NCBI RefSeq assembly: GCF_030686865.1
Contig: NZ_JAQYUS010000010.1
Coordinates: forward strand, 21,143-85,142
Direction of reading: 5' to 3'
From: Kaistella sp. SH40-3
GTDB taxonomy: Bacteria > Bacteroidota > Bacteroidia > Flavobacteriales > Weeksellaceae
DNA length: 64,000 nucleotides
Positions 9,185 to 18,766 of this stretch are shown here, in pieces. Numbering within the stretch: position 1 is the first letter of the stretch; every line of letters starts with the position of its first letter. The notes below the pieces were generated by a model that made no database searches, was not told the origin of the DNA, and worked only from the letters and a program-made list of their open reading frames with translations. The position numbers and the translations under genes are program-made.

Positions 9185-9727
9185 TTAAAATCCTGCTGCC
9201 TGATAGACTTTATGACCATTTGTATTCGAAATCATTTGCACTGTGCTTTCTGCATCATTCAACATTTGGTACCATTGCTTTTTGTTAATTTTGCGAAGAA
9301 TCTGGTTTGGGTCTTCGGTACTTACTTGATCCATCAGCTCTGGCTCATTATTTTCTATCGGAGTTACATCATCAATAACATTGTGCACGACTTCGCTTTC
9401 TACAGCATCCAAATCAAAAGAATCTATATTCTGCTCCGATTCAAATCTTCGTCTCCAAACTTCTATATCTTCTCTTTCTTCTGAAATTTCAGTATCTATT
9501 GGAAACTCTTTTTTGTTAAATGATTTCGGCGTATTCAGATTTTCTACATCTTCTATTCCGACGGTTGTTACTGCATCTCTATTTTGTTCTTCAAATTCTA
9601 CCAGCGAAAAGACATCAATTTCCTCAGTAACTAAAGTAGATTCCTTTTTCACGAAAAGATCGTACACCATATTTCCGATATAGTAGAGGATGTAGAGCGC
9701 GAGTAGGATGATTAGGAATTTTGTCAT
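9185..9727 (-). CDS. Tra-operon membrane protein, function unknown
   Basis: Start chosen at the ATG at 9727, giving 180 residues beginning MTKFLIILLALYILYYIGN; an ATG 66 bp upstream would overlap the ParA-like gene and adds an unconvincing leader. One N-terminal membrane helix (about residues 3-24) is followed by an acidic linker (Glu/Asp/Val rich) and a conserved-looking end (ILRKINKKQWYQMLNDAEST). No recognised domain. Sits between traE and traA, where CTnDOT carries TraC/TraD, but no sequence link can be claimed. Confidence 0.6.
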   Translation of the reverse strand: MTKFLIILLALYILYYIGNMVYDLFVKKESTLVTEEIDVFSLVEFEEQNRDAVTTVGIEDVENLNTPKSFNKKEFPIDTEISEEREDIEVWRRRFESEQNIDSFDLDAVESEVVHNVIDDVTPIENNEPELMDQVSTEDPNQILRKINKKQWYQMLNDAESTVQMISNTNGHKVYQAAGF

Positions 9728-9767
9728 ATTCAATAATTTTTCTAAAGATTGGAAGTGAATGATGGGA

Positions 9768-10418
9768 TTAAATATTGGTATCCAGGGTTTCATTGATATA
9801 AGTAATTAGTTCATTAAATGAATTTCTAACCGCATATTTCTGTTCATAGTTCAGTTGTCTGGTATTGATGGTTTGCAGACAGTTTCTCTTAAACACCGGA
9901 CTTTTGATGAGTGTTCCGTATTTTGTAATTTCAGCATCCATTCCTTCCTGATTAAGATATTTATAACCTTTATCATATTTTGAGCGAATGAAGACTCTTT
10001 CTGCCTGACTTTCCAGCATTCCTAAAAAATTGACAAACACCAACGTTGATTTTGCAGAAACATCGGAATACTCAAATGGAATGATGATAAAATCACTATA
10101 AATCAAGAGATCACTGTATTTTGCATCGAGCGTTCCGGCAAGATCAAATAGGTTGATATCATCATTATCTTTTAAATCCAGTATCGTTTCGAAATCTGAA
10201 AAAGGTTGCTCCACTTCATCGCCTATAATTTCAACATCATATAATTTGGGCAGATCCAATAATTCATCCTCTTTCCATTTCTGATAAAATGACTTTTGAT
10301 AATCAAAATCGAAAACATTTATTTTCCTTTTAGAGATTGTCGAAATGTAATTTGCAAAAGTGATTGCAAGTGTCGTTTTTCCGGTACCTCCTTTTTGAGT
10401 TGCAAAAGTGATTATCAT
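9768..10418 (-). CDS. traA: ParA-family ATPase, TraA-like
   Basis: 216 residues starting with MIITFATQKGGTGKTTLAIT, the deviant Walker A (KGGTGKTT) of ParA/MinD/Soj ATPases. A Walker A' region (INVFDFDYQ) and the switch INLFDLAGTLD are present. ParA-like TraA proteins head the tra operon in Bacteroidetes elements and are thought to help position or regulate transfer. It starts 11 bp after the relaxase stop and probably opens the tra operon. It could equally serve partitioning of a plasmid form. Confidence 0.85.
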   Translation of the reverse strand: MIITFATQKGGTGKTTLAITFANYISTISKRKINVFDFDYQKSFYQKWKEDELLDLPKLYDVEIIGDEVEQPFSDFETILDLKDNDDINLFDLAGTLDAKYSDLLIYSDFIIIPFEYSDVSAKSTLVFVNFLGMLESQAERVFIRSKYDKGYKYLNQEGMDAEITKYGTLIKSPVFKRNCLQTINTRQLNYEQKYAVRNSFNELITYINETLDTNI

Positions 10419-10429
10419 TGGTAGTTTTA

Positions 10430-11923
10430 TTATTTCCGTTTTTTTCTTTTCCTTTTGAGTTCGTTTTCGCCGGGATCTTTTGCGGTTCCAGAATTCTTCA
10501 TTATTTCAAATAGCATTTCATCTACTGCTTTCATCACCTCTCCTCTGGAATTTTTTTCGGATTGTAATCTTGATTTTTCACCGCATCCCATTTCTGAATT
10601 TAAAAATCCCCGATATTCTTTCTCTCCTATCAAACTCTGCAATTCACCAACAAAATGATGTTTTGTGCTAACAGCATAGATTTCACCACTCCCACTTTTT
10701 ATAATCGAAACGCTATCTTCATCAATCTTTTTGTCTTTATTAATTCTTAAATGATCTCTAACTTCGCTCTTGATTTCTCTATAAGTTTCAAGATCTTTCT
10801 TAACTCTGTTTTCAAAAAGCATAAAATCTTGCAGCTTCGCTTCCGGATTATTTCTATTAAAAATTTCCAGTAAAATCAATTTTGATTCTTTGTTCGGAAT
10901 CGTAAAATCTTTTAACACTTCGAAAAGTCGCTTATCAACTTTCTCTTCGGTAAACTCAAATAGTTCACTCATTTTTAATACCTCACTTCCTTTATAGACT
11001 TTCCTGGATTTATGATCGATCAACGAATATCCAAATGGTTGATGATTATCCTTATGATGAAACACGAGGTCTATTCCAAATAACTGTCTCAGTTTCTGCT
11101 GCAGTTCACTTTCAAATTCTAACTTTATTTTCAATTCACTATCTCCAAATATATTTTTTGTTGTAGGTAATACTGATTTTTGTTTTCTCCTGTCTTCAAC
11201 CTTAAACACCTTGGTTGAATAGATATCTTTATACTTCAATAGGATTGCTGTTATCTGGTTTTTCCTGCTGTCATTCTTGTTCTTCCCAAAATTTATATTG
11301 TTGAAATTAATCGTCTTTCTGGTCACTCCGTTCTTTAAGACATCAAAGGAATTATCATCCTCCTTTTTAATCAAAATAAAATGACTTCTTTCAAGGAGCG
11401 TTTCCAGTTGCTTAATCGTGCTCACTTTATAGTTCAGTAATTTTTCAAGTTCTTCATCGGGTTTAAGATCGTACAGTTTTTCAAGTGTTCTACTTAATGC
11501 TTTCTGTGATTTTAGTTTTTCGAAACTATCGTTAATCTTTTTTCCACTTGTCTTATCCACTCTTGTCGAATTAATGTGAACATGGTTATGATCGGTATCA
11601 TTGTGAAAAACGACTATGAAAGGCTGTTTTCCATATCCCATTTCGGTCATGAAGTTTTCTGCGATTTCGGTAAGTTCTCCTTTGGAATGTTCCTTAAATT
11701 TTGTCGAAATCATCGCATGAAATTGAGGTTTGATTATCTTTTTGTTACCTACTGAAATTGCTCTCAGATAATTTCTCACTTGCTGCTGACCGCTTGATCT
11801 ATTAATGAAAGAAGGAAAGTTTTTCATCATCATCAATTCTCCTTTTCCACCCTTTATCTTTTTTTCGTTGTAATTTACTCCGGGAAAACTCGAACCTGCC
11901 GCCGGCATTATTTTAACGATCAT
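10430..11923 (-). CDS. mobB: Relaxase / mobilization nuclease, MobB-like
   Basis: 497 residues. The N-terminal relaxase domain has the metal-binding three-histidine signature in HNDTDHNHVHIN (residues 107-118; histidines 112, 114 and 116), followed by RVDKTSGKKIND. This is the endonuclease that nicks oriT and stays covalently bound to the transferred strand. Candidate nucleophile tyrosines (Tyr18, Tyr52) are present but which one acts cannot be read from sequence. The C-terminal half is basic and helical and ends KRKRKKRK. It overlaps the accessory gene by 4 bp (ATGA). Confidence 0.9.
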   Translation of the reverse strand: MIVKIMPAAGSSFPGVNYNEKKIKGGKGELMMMKNFPSFINRSSGQQQVRNYLRAISVGNKKIIKPQFHAMISTKFKEHSKGELTEIAENFMTEMGYGKQPFIVVFHNDTDHNHVHINSTRVDKTSGKKINDSFEKLKSQKALSRTLEKLYDLKPDEELEKLLNYKVSTIKQLETLLERSHFILIKKEDDNSFDVLKNGVTRKTINFNNINFGKNKNDSRKNQITAILLKYKDIYSTKVFKVEDRRKQKSVLPTTKNIFGDSELKIKLEFESELQQKLRQLFGIDLVFHHKDNHQPFGYSLIDHKSRKVYKGSEVLKMSELFEFTEEKVDKRLFEVLKDFTIPNKESKLILLEIFNRNNPEAKLQDFMLFENRVKKDLETYREIKSEVRDHLRINKDKKIDEDSVSIIKSGSGEIYAVSTKHHFVGELQSLIGEKEYRGFLNSEMGCGEKSRLQSEKNSRGEVMKAVDEMLFEIMKNSGTAKDPGENELKRKRKKRK

Positions 11924-12270
11924 TTCGCAAGCACTGAATAAATCTTTTCAAAAATTCTATTTTGCTCTTTTTTAAGTATTGTCAATTGTATTATCATACT
12001 CGTAAATTTTTCCAATTCGACATCACTTATAGATTTCTGTCCGTTTGCAATTCTGGCTACTTGGTTAATATTGGTCTGTATTTTTATAAATATATTATCT
12101 TGCTTTTCCATGAATGCCAGAACGTCTTTCCTTTCATTATCGAAAATCCTATTTTCTACAGAATCTATAATTAAATCGGTCATTGAAATATGTCTTTCGC
12201 GACATACCATTTTCCATTTTGACTTTTTAAGATTATCGATCCTAAATTTTATGTTAACATCCTTGCTCAA
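11920..12270 (-). CDS. mobA: Mobilization accessory protein, MobA/MobC-like
   Basis: 116 residues. It opens with a strand that looks like a ribbon-helix-helix (VNIKFRIDNLKKSKWKM) and contains the segment QTNINQVARIANG, close to the N-x-N-Q-[LV]-A-R-x-A-N signature of relaxosome accessory proteins. Such proteins bind oriT and load the relaxase. The 4-bp overlap with the relaxase gene supports a two-gene mob operon. The symbol follows Bacteroidetes usage and is not certain. Confidence 0.8.
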   Translation of the reverse strand: MSKDVNIKFRIDNLKKSKWKMVCRERHISMTDLIIDSVENRIFDNERKDVLAFMEKQDNIFIKIQTNINQVARIANGQKSISDVELEKFTSMIIQLTILKKEQNRIFEKIYSVLAK

Positions 12271-12315
12271 TTTTTACATTATTTATTCTAGGAAAATCAT
12301 TTATACATTTAAAAA

Positions 12316-13110
12316 TTAAGAGCTCGGCTTCCTAATCCTAGCAAGTCCTTGCACTTCTCCCCGTGTATAATATTCTGTCGACATTTTGTCTAAAGATGCT
12401 TGCGAGATTTGAATGGTGTTATTTTCTAATAGTGCCGGAAAAAAATCCGTCGAGTTTTCAGTGTGGAGTAAAACAATTTGGTTCGGATAATAACCGATAT
12501 CATTTAATATTGAAGTAATGTTGATCGTAATTTTTCCCGTTATTGTACTCGAATCAGTTGACCGGTGAATTTGAAAATTAACGTTAGTAAAACCTTTCAT
12601 CTTACTAAAAATAATAGCTCCTTTAAGACCAGCATAATTTTTAGTGCCTAAACTATATGATTTTAGAGAAACCAAATATTCTCTATTATTGTTTCCGTAG
12701 TAATCTACTGGTTCATTCCAAGTTGAAGTGATTTTTAGCGAATCAGTGCTTTCAGCATTAAATATTAATGAAATTCGATATTCTACTGGATCTGCTTCCT
12801 TTGCTAACGGCTGCCACTCTCTACCATCAAAAAAATAAACACCTGGTAATACAACGTTACTAACTTGCTCGGTAATATTGCTGGGTGGTGAGGTAATAAA
12901 GACGATAGCTCCTTTCTTTGTAGATGTATATAATTTTGATGCTAGTTGATCACCAGTAATTCTTGGGGGAATAATGCCATCATAGTGGTTTAAGTCATCT
13001 GGTTTTCCGACAACTTCAAAAGTCGTTTCTGGGTTTTGTGTATTTACTCCTACCTGCCCTTTTAATGAAAGAGTTAGTAAGAAGAAAAGGAAATAAATTA
13101 GTCGATCCAT
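12316..13110 (-). CDS. Secreted protein of unknown function (GVN-type N-terminus)
   Basis: 264 residues with a signal peptide (MDRLIYFLFFLLTLSLKGQ) and immediately after it QVGVNTQNPETTFEV, a start seen in many flavobacterial surface or tail-fibre-like proteins. The remainder looks beta-rich, with no Cys and no recognised catalytic motif. It is inserted between the mob genes and the candidate oriT, same strand. Role unknown; a surface-exposed cargo protein is an inference. Confidence 0.6.
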   Translation of the reverse strand: MDRLIYFLFFLLTLSLKGQVGVNTQNPETTFEVVGKPDDLNHYDGIIPPRITGDQLASKLYTSTKKGAIVFITSPPSNITEQVSNVVLPGVYFFDGREWQPLAKEADPVEYRISLIFNAESTDSLKITSTWNEPVDYYGNNNREYLVSLKSYSLGTKNYAGLKGAIIFSKMKGFTNVNFQIHRSTDSSTITGKITINITSILNDIGYYPNQIVLLHTENSTDFFPALLENNTIQISQASLDKMSTEYYTRGEVQGLARIRKPSS

Positions 13111-13316
13111 ATTTCTGATTTTTAATTACAGGACAAAATTGAGTAATCAAAACATACGAAACAACACTGTATCAATGGTTTGGGCTAAAAGCGATTAATC
13201 TGGATTCTGATTTGAAATAAAAAGGCTAAAAAAGAGTAATCTGGGTTATTCTGGCCTCTTCCTACATTTCCATTAAAAAAAACGAGTTCCGAAGTTTTTT
13301 CCCCTTTTGCAAAAAG

Positions 13317-13374
13317 GCAAGATTCGTCTTTGTACTTCAACTTGAAAAGTTGTGGGTACAAAGACACATCTTGC
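13317..13374. repeat. 58-bp long hairpin, possible oriT or element-end structure
   Basis: Nested inverted repeat: GCAAGAT (13317-13323) with ATCTTGC (13368-13374), GTCTTTGTAC (13326-13335) with GTACAAAGAC (13356-13365), and CAAC (13338-13341) with GTTG (13349-13352) around a TTGAAAA loop. Arms are perfect; only 2-3 bp internal mismatches separate them. It lies about 1 kb upstream of the mob operon. No T-run follows either arm, so an intrinsic terminator is less likely than a protein-recognised DNA structure such as oriT. Confidence 0.6.
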
Positions 13375-13494
13375 TATTCAAAACCGGTTTATTTTTAAGA
13401 GTTCTGAAAAACAATTTATATGATTGATAAATTATTGATTTATATAAAGTTAGAAAGTATTGCTTCTAAAAAAGAAAAGAAATTGGGATAGCCC

Positions 13495-13618
13495 TATTTT
13501 ACGCAGGTTGTTTGCAAACCAGTACTTATTTTACGCAGGTGCTGTTACTATTTTACACAGGTTCTGGAATTGGTTTGTGTTTATTTTACCCAGGTACCTG
13601 GGTTCATTTTACACATGT
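13495..13618 (+). repeat. Five iteron-like direct repeats (TATTTTACRCAGGT)
   Basis: Copies begin at 13495, 13527, 13549, 13582 and 13605; the first two are identical, the others differ at one to three bases. Starts are 32, 22, 33 and 23 bp apart, that is about two or three helical turns, so all copies face the same side of the helix. This is the pattern of replication iterons or a phased regulator array. No intact rep gene adjoins them. Confidence 0.65.
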
Positions 13619-13903
13619 CCTTTGGGAAGTACATCTTGCGATCATATACTAAAAAAGGAATCGCACCTTTCACTCTTAAAACTTGAACTATTAAAATCTT
13701 TATCAATGTTTGCAAAAAAAGAATTAAAAGCTATTCTTAAATTCTTCCCTTAAAATACTTAGATAATTTTAACTAATAATTAACGTATCCACCCTCTCTC
13801 ACTATGTAACTTAGTCGTGTAAAAGCATACTTATGGTAGAATCTAAAAACAGAGGTAATAAAATTATACTTACTGCTGTCTTATAAAAACTATAACCTAT
13901 TGC

Positions 13904-16054
13904 ATGAAAAATCTACTTGTTACAGCACTTACTTTAAGCTCTTCCTATTATTTAGCTCAGACCGATAAAGATACCATGAAGGTGAAAAACATTGAAGCAG
14001 TTCAATTAATTGCGAGAAAACCTACGGTGGAAAACAAAGTAGACCGAACTATCTTTAATGTTGCGAACAGTTCAATTTTATCAGGAAATACGACTTGGGA
14101 TGTTCTTAGAATGACACCACTAGTAAGCATTGACAATGATGATGTAGTTAAATCTGAAGGTCAAAGCGTTACCGTTTACATCAACGACCGTAAAACTGTT
14201 TTTACTGGGAAAGATTTAAAAGAGTATCTGAATACCATTCCCGCGGACAATCTCATGAAGATCGAGGTCATTACAAGTCCTTCTGCCAAATACGAAACGA
14301 CCGGCCAAGTGATCAATATTGTATTAAAGAAATTAGAAAATGAGGGTCTCAAAGGAAGCGCTAGTTTTACAAGCAGTCAGGCGTCTAGGAATTCGCAATA
14401 TTCTAACCTCAATATTAATTACCATAAAAAGAATTTTACGCAGAATTTAACTGGGGGTTATGGCGAAAATACCAGCACTTATAGCAGTGACGCTGAATAC
14501 TTGTTTTATGACAACAATAAAATTGAGCTTTTTAATTCTAAAAGCATCTCCTTAAGCCGAAGTCCATCTCTGTCAAGCACTTCAGAAATAGAGATTGACG
14601 AAAAAAACAATGTCGGCTTAATTTTCGATTTTAGAAAATCGAAGCGTTTTACAGACAGCGATTCTTTTGGCAGTAATTACCTCAATGGAGCGTTTGAGGA
14701 TTCGTATACAAAAACCAATAATGCAATTGGAGATTATCAAAATTTAGGAACTAACTTATTTTATAAGTATTATGATAAGGTAAAAAATAAAATTTTAGAT
14801 GTTAACGTAGGTATCAATTACAGACAGTCGGATGACTTTAATGAACAATTATCAAATTTCTACACTACATCAATACCAGATGGCAGCAGAATATTGGCTA
14901 AGAAGCAGGATCGAGAATACTATTTGAAGATTGATTATTCACAACCTATTGGTGAAAACGGAGGTCAATTAGAATTTGGTGGAAAATCAAATTTTAAAAA
15001 CAACGTAATCCCTTACCGATATTTAAGTCTTGCTGATGGTCAATGGATCAATGACGGATCAAGAACGAATGATTTTCAGTACACCGACAATTTGAATTCT
15101 TTGTACATCAATTTCAGCAAGACCTATTTTAAAAAACTGGAGACAAGAATAGGGCTTCGATTTGAGCACCTAGCATACAAAATCAGACAAGATGTTGGGA
15201 ATGTCGAACGGACTGAGTCCTATAGTACATTGCTTCCGGATCTGCTTTTAAAATATGCATTTTCTGATAATTACAATTTGACTGCCACCTACAATCATTC
15301 TATTTGGAGACCCTATTTCGCAGAATTTAATCCATTTCTTTTACCAGGAGACGACGGCGTTTTTTACCGTGGCAATTTAGATTTACAGGCAAATCCGAGT
15401 GACCGTTTCGGACTAAAATTAGGAATCAAAAAGAAATATTTCCTATCGGCAAACTATTTTTTCAGCAATCATGATTATTGGTCTTCTTATTTTATTGAAG
15501 ATGAGAAAACAATTAGAATGCCTACCAATTTTGATGGAAGGATTGAACGTCTGTCAGCGAGCTTCAGTACGAACCAGACTTTTTTGAAAAATAAGTTGAG
15601 TGTGAATTTAAATGTTGGAGTTGAATATGCAGACAGTAGCGATTTCAATAAAAAAAATGATCTGAAAAATGACAGCTATATTACCAATATAAGCGGTTCT
15701 ACAAACATGTCATACACCAACTTGTTCGGCAAGAATATAAATCTCAATGCTTGGGTGGGAGTTTATAGTCAGAGCAATGGAAATTCTGTTTCCAATGGAC
15801 AAAATGTTTTTCATAATGTGTCTGCCACTAAAATATTTCCATTGTTGCAAATGGAAGCTACAGTGCGGCTCAACAACTTCATCGTGAAACCTAATTTTGA
15901 CAATACTACTTATACCCCGATCGGCCAGTTTCGAAACAATTACGCGTCCGACTGGTATGGAGTATCTTTCTCATTGGTAAAAAGATTTGGGAATCAAAAA
16001 GTAAAAGAAAATACTAAAACCAATATAGAGAAAGATTCAGGTGGTGCCAAATAA
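13904..16054 (+). CDS. Outer-membrane beta-barrel receptor-like protein
   Basis: 716 residues with signal peptide (MKNLLVTALTLSSSYYLAQ). After about residue 45 a plug-like domain follows (TTWDVLRMTPLVSI, GQSVTVYINDRKT, IEVITSPSAKYETTGQVINIVLKK), then a large beta-barrel with alternating aromatic strands. This matches the flavobacterial outer membrane beta-barrel family (PF14905-like), related to TonB-dependent receptors. The N-terminal carboxypeptidase-regulatory-like domain usual in the family is absent, and the end (NIEKDSGGAK) is not the usual aromatic barrel end. Substrate unknown. Preceded by about 150 bp of AT-rich DNA. Confidence 0.8.
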   Translation: MKNLLVTALTLSSSYYLAQTDKDTMKVKNIEAVQLIARKPTVENKVDRTIFNVANSSILSGNTTWDVLRMTPLVSIDNDDVVKSEGQSVTVYINDRKTVFTGKDLKEYLNTIPADNLMKIEVITSPSAKYETTGQVINIVLKKLENEGLKGSASFTSSQASRNSQYSNLNINYHKKNFTQNLTGGYGENTSTYSSDAEYLFYDNNKIELFNSKSISLSRSPSLSSTSEIEIDEKNNVGLIFDFRKSKRFTDSDSFGSNYLNGAFEDSYTKTNNAIGDYQNLGTNLFYKYYDKVKNKILDVNVGINYRQSDDFNEQLSNFYTTSIPDGSRILAKKQDREYYLKIDYSQPIGENGGQLEFGGKSNFKNNVIPYRYLSLADGQWINDGSRTNDFQYTDNLNSLYINFSKTYFKKLETRIGLRFEHLAYKIRQDVGNVERTESYSTLLPDLLLKYAFSDNYNLTATYNHSIWRPYFAEFNPFLLPGDDGVFYRGNLDLQANPSDRFGLKLGIKKKYFLSANYFFSNHDYWSSYFIEDEKTIRMPTNFDGRIERLSASFSTNQTFLKNKLSVNLNVGVEYADSSDFNKKNDLKNDSYITNISGSTNMSYTNLFGKNINLNAWVGVYSQSNGNSVSNGQNVFHNVSATKIFPLLQMEATVRLNNFIVKPNFDNTTYTPIGQFRNNYASDWYGVSFSLVKRFGNQKVKENTKTNIEKDSGGAK

Positions 16055-16763
16055 GATGATAACTACATCTCTAATTCTCTTATTGATCATTCAAATTGTG
16101 CATACACATTTTAGAGGAGAACTAAGTGTGCAAACCTTTAAAGAGTTTTGGGCTCTCCAATAAAGTAGTACTCCATTTTTCTATTGTAATTTTATAGAAT
16201 TAGAAAAATAATAAAATCTGCACAACAGAAATAACTAAGGATGATCTGCCATTTTTATTTTTATTATTCGTCTACTCCCCGATTCGATGCACAAGAAAAT
16301 CGTTCGTATAAATCAAGTCTGCAAATAAGATTTGACTACAGTTTTAGGCTGCGTAGGTATTTCAATTATCCATTTGATTAATAGTTCCCAGATGTCCAAC
16401 TTTCTTATTTTGGTATAGTAAGGATCGAAATCATAGCAGAAAACTGTAAAGTTTGATCCTCTTTATCATCAACAAACTGAATGATTATGGATGATGCTGC
16501 ATCGTCATTTTTTAGGCTTGCTGATTCTATTATTTTGGCGTGAGGTTTTATGCACAAATAGATAGGTTTTGTAGCAGAAATAAAATTCTATTGCTACAAT
16601 TTGGCGCAAAATATTTTACTTTAAAATTATTGATTGTGATTTGAAATACTAAAATTCTAAATTTAAAATTATGCAAGTTAAAGTAATAAGTTATTTTCTG
16701 ACATTTTAAATTTTTTAAAAAAAATTGTGAAATTAAAAATTGAAACCCATTTAAAGAAAATGA
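16055..16763. other. 709-bp region without a clear gene
   Basis: I see no convincing start-to-stop gene. On the minus strand an open stretch (about 16405-16590, roughly 60 codons, ending with TAA) translates to coding-like sequence such as IKPHAKIIESASLKNDD but is cut by a TAG upstream and lacks a start, so it may be a decayed gene. The rest is very AT-rich. Confidence 0.3.
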
Positions 16764-17165
16764 TTAGAAGTTTTTAAATTGATTTTCAAAATGTCTTCTT
16801 AAAAGCAAAATTTGTAAGAACAGCGTACCTACTGCACTAATAGCTATATATACAATAATTTTTGAGAAACTAAATAACGGTTTAAAGTCAACTAGGTAAT
16901 CTCTCGAAATATCTAAACTAGTTGTAAAGTTTTCCGACTTCACATTTCCATTTATATAAAAATAAATTATAAAAGCCATGACAGTGATAAAAATACCAGC
17001 AAATACAAATTTTGAAATCGGTGGTTTATATCTATAAATTTTTGCTTTTTTTGTTTCTAATATTTGAGACATTATTTGATCAGTAAAATCTAATGAAGTA
17101 ATGCTAACAGCATCTCCGAGCAAACGATTTGCCGTTGTTTTATTTACAAAAAGCACAAAAGACAT
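16764..17165 (-). CDS. Small membrane protein, function unknown
   Basis: Up to 133 residues; two membrane helices (about 51-70 and 100-121). The N-terminal segment LDFTDQIMSQILETKK resembles the start of anti-sigma-like membrane proteins of Bacteroidetes, and an internal Met32 would give a shorter 102-residue form. The isolated position gives no functional clue. Confidence 0.5.
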   Translation of the reverse strand: MSFVLFVNKTTANRLLGDAVSITSLDFTDQIMSQILETKKAKIYRYKPPISKFVFAGIFITVMAFIIYFYINGNVKSENFTTSLDISRDYLVDFKPLFSFSKIIVYIAISAVGTLFLQILLLRRHFENQFKNF

Positions 17166-17234
17166 TAAGAAGCGGTAAAGCTTGCAATTGTGTAAGGCGC
17201 TTTTTTAATCAAATATATTTTTTTAAAAATAGTT

Positions 17235-18692
17235 TTAATTTTTCATTGCTTCCTCTACTTCTTGAATTCCTTTTTTAGCATATTTATTCGACGCATCTAA
17301 TTCAAGTGCTTTCTTAAAATATTTCAGAGCTGAACTGTAATTTTTATCTTGTAGGTAGGCGGTACCCAAATAATCATGGGCGTAAGAGGAGTTTGGCTTT
17401 TTTTCAACGAGATCGGTAAATATGCTAATGGCGTCTTTTACTTTTTTTAAATCTAACAAGTCGCCACCCAAATTACTCAGTGCCTCTTCTTCATCAAAAT
17501 TTTCTCCCTCAAGCTTTTTGAGTTCGTTACAAAGTTGTAAAGTAGGTATTACACCTCCCTTTTCGTAAGCAACTGAAAGCATTTCAAATGTGTTTGCTGT
17601 AGGGATTTTGTAGGGTTTATTGAGCATGATCGACGCTAAGTTTTTGGCTATTCTTCCGGCAGATGCTTTGTCGCTATTGCTCAACACTATTATGGTAATA
17701 GTATCTTCTGGTATAATTAAGAGCTGAGTCGAAAATCCGTTTTGACTTCCGGAATGTCCAACAGTACTTTTGTCAAACAATTTTCCCGTCTCAGTTCCAT
17801 ATCCATAATTGCTTTTAAAGGGTGTAAACATTTCGGATAAGTTTTTTTTTGATATTAATTTGTTAGTGAATAATGCCTGGCTCCAAAGCTGTAAATCTGA
17901 TACTGTTGATATCATTGAACCAGATCCCATCACATAATCAAGGTTCTCGTAAGGGGCATTTACATATTTGTTCAACTTGGTATAATATCCTGACGCACGA
18001 TGAAAAATTACAAGCCTTGGGTTTACAGGGCCAGTGTGCTTCATGCCCAACGGGTTGAAAATATTTTTTTCCAAGTAGATTCCAAATGGCATACTGGTTA
18101 ATCTTTCTATTATTATTGCTAATAAATCAAAATTTGTATTTGAATAGTTAAACCTCTCGCCTGGCGCAAACAATAATGGCTCGTTTCGCACTAAATTTAT
18201 TACATCTATAAGCGTATTAGGTTTTATGCTATGTACCTCGTCCCAATCGGCAAGCCTCGAATAATTCATAATACCCGACGTGTGTGTAAGGAGATTACGA
18301 ATGGTGACCGGTTTCCATGCATTCGGACAATTAGTTATATACATAGTAAGTGAGTCGTCCAGGTTCAGTTTCCCTTGCTCAACAAGTTGCATTATTGACA
18401 CAGCGGTAAATTGCTTCACAATTGATCCTATTAGAAATACCGTATTTATCTTATTGGGTACTTGGTGCTCAAAGTTAGCCATACCGTATCCTTTGCTGTA
18501 AACGGTTTTTCCATTTTTTGATATTAAAATAGAACCACTGAAATAGTCATGTTTTATGGCTGCAGCCATATACTGTTCCAGTTTATGAGTATTTAACGAC
18601 TGACCTGATGTGGTTGCGGTTAAGCTTAATAAAATTAATATAACACAAACTATTTTGCATTTTGGTAGAGTTTTTGGAAGCATATTGTACAA
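17235..18692 (-). CDS. Serine hydrolase (class C beta-lactamase/PBP-like) with TPR tail
   Basis: 485 residues: leader peptide (about 1-30), then a beta-lactamase-type domain with the SxxK nucleophile motif SIVK (90-93), the YxN motif YSN (183-185) and a late HSG (GHSGSQNGF) in the KTG position. The C-terminal 100 residues hold TPRs (SYAHDYLGTAYLQDKNYSSALKYF). Such proteins act as exported D-amino-acid or peptide/ester hydrolases; a real beta-lactamase function is not implied. A separate start 12 bp downstream (MLPKTLPK) is also possible. Confidence 0.85.
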   Translation of the reverse strand: MYNMLPKTLPKCKIVCVILILLSLTATTSGQSLNTHKLEQYMAAAIKHDYFSGSILISKNGKTVYSKGYGMANFEHQVPNKINTVFLIGSIVKQFTAVSIMQLVEQGKLNLDDSLTMYITNCPNAWKPVTIRNLLTHTSGIMNYSRLADWDEVHSIKPNTLIDVINLVRNEPLLFAPGERFNYSNTNFDLLAIIIERLTSMPFGIYLEKNIFNPLGMKHTGPVNPRLVIFHRASGYYTKLNKYVNAPYENLDYVMGSGSMISTVSDLQLWSQALFTNKLISKKNLSEMFTPFKSNYGYGTETGKLFDKSTVGHSGSQNGFSTQLLIIPEDTITIIVLSNSDKASAGRIAKNLASIMLNKPYKIPTANTFEMLSVAYEKGGVIPTLQLCNELKKLEGENFDEEEALSNLGGDLLDLKKVKDAISIFTDLVEKKPNSSYAHDYLGTAYLQDKNYSSALKYFKKALELDASNKYAKKGIQEVEEAMKN

Positions 18693-18766
18693 TAGATTTT
18701 TAATGTGCCTACAAAATTATATGCATGTTACTTCCTAAAATAGAATAAAATTAATGTAGGCTTAAA

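Noticed and set aside
13185..13367. 60-codon minus-strand frame
   Set aside because: Overlaps the long hairpin and has no start context or known match.
13460..13753. 97-codon plus-strand frame across the iteron region
   Set aside because: Its codons are dictated by the repeated TATTTTACRCAGGT units; composition is not protein-like.
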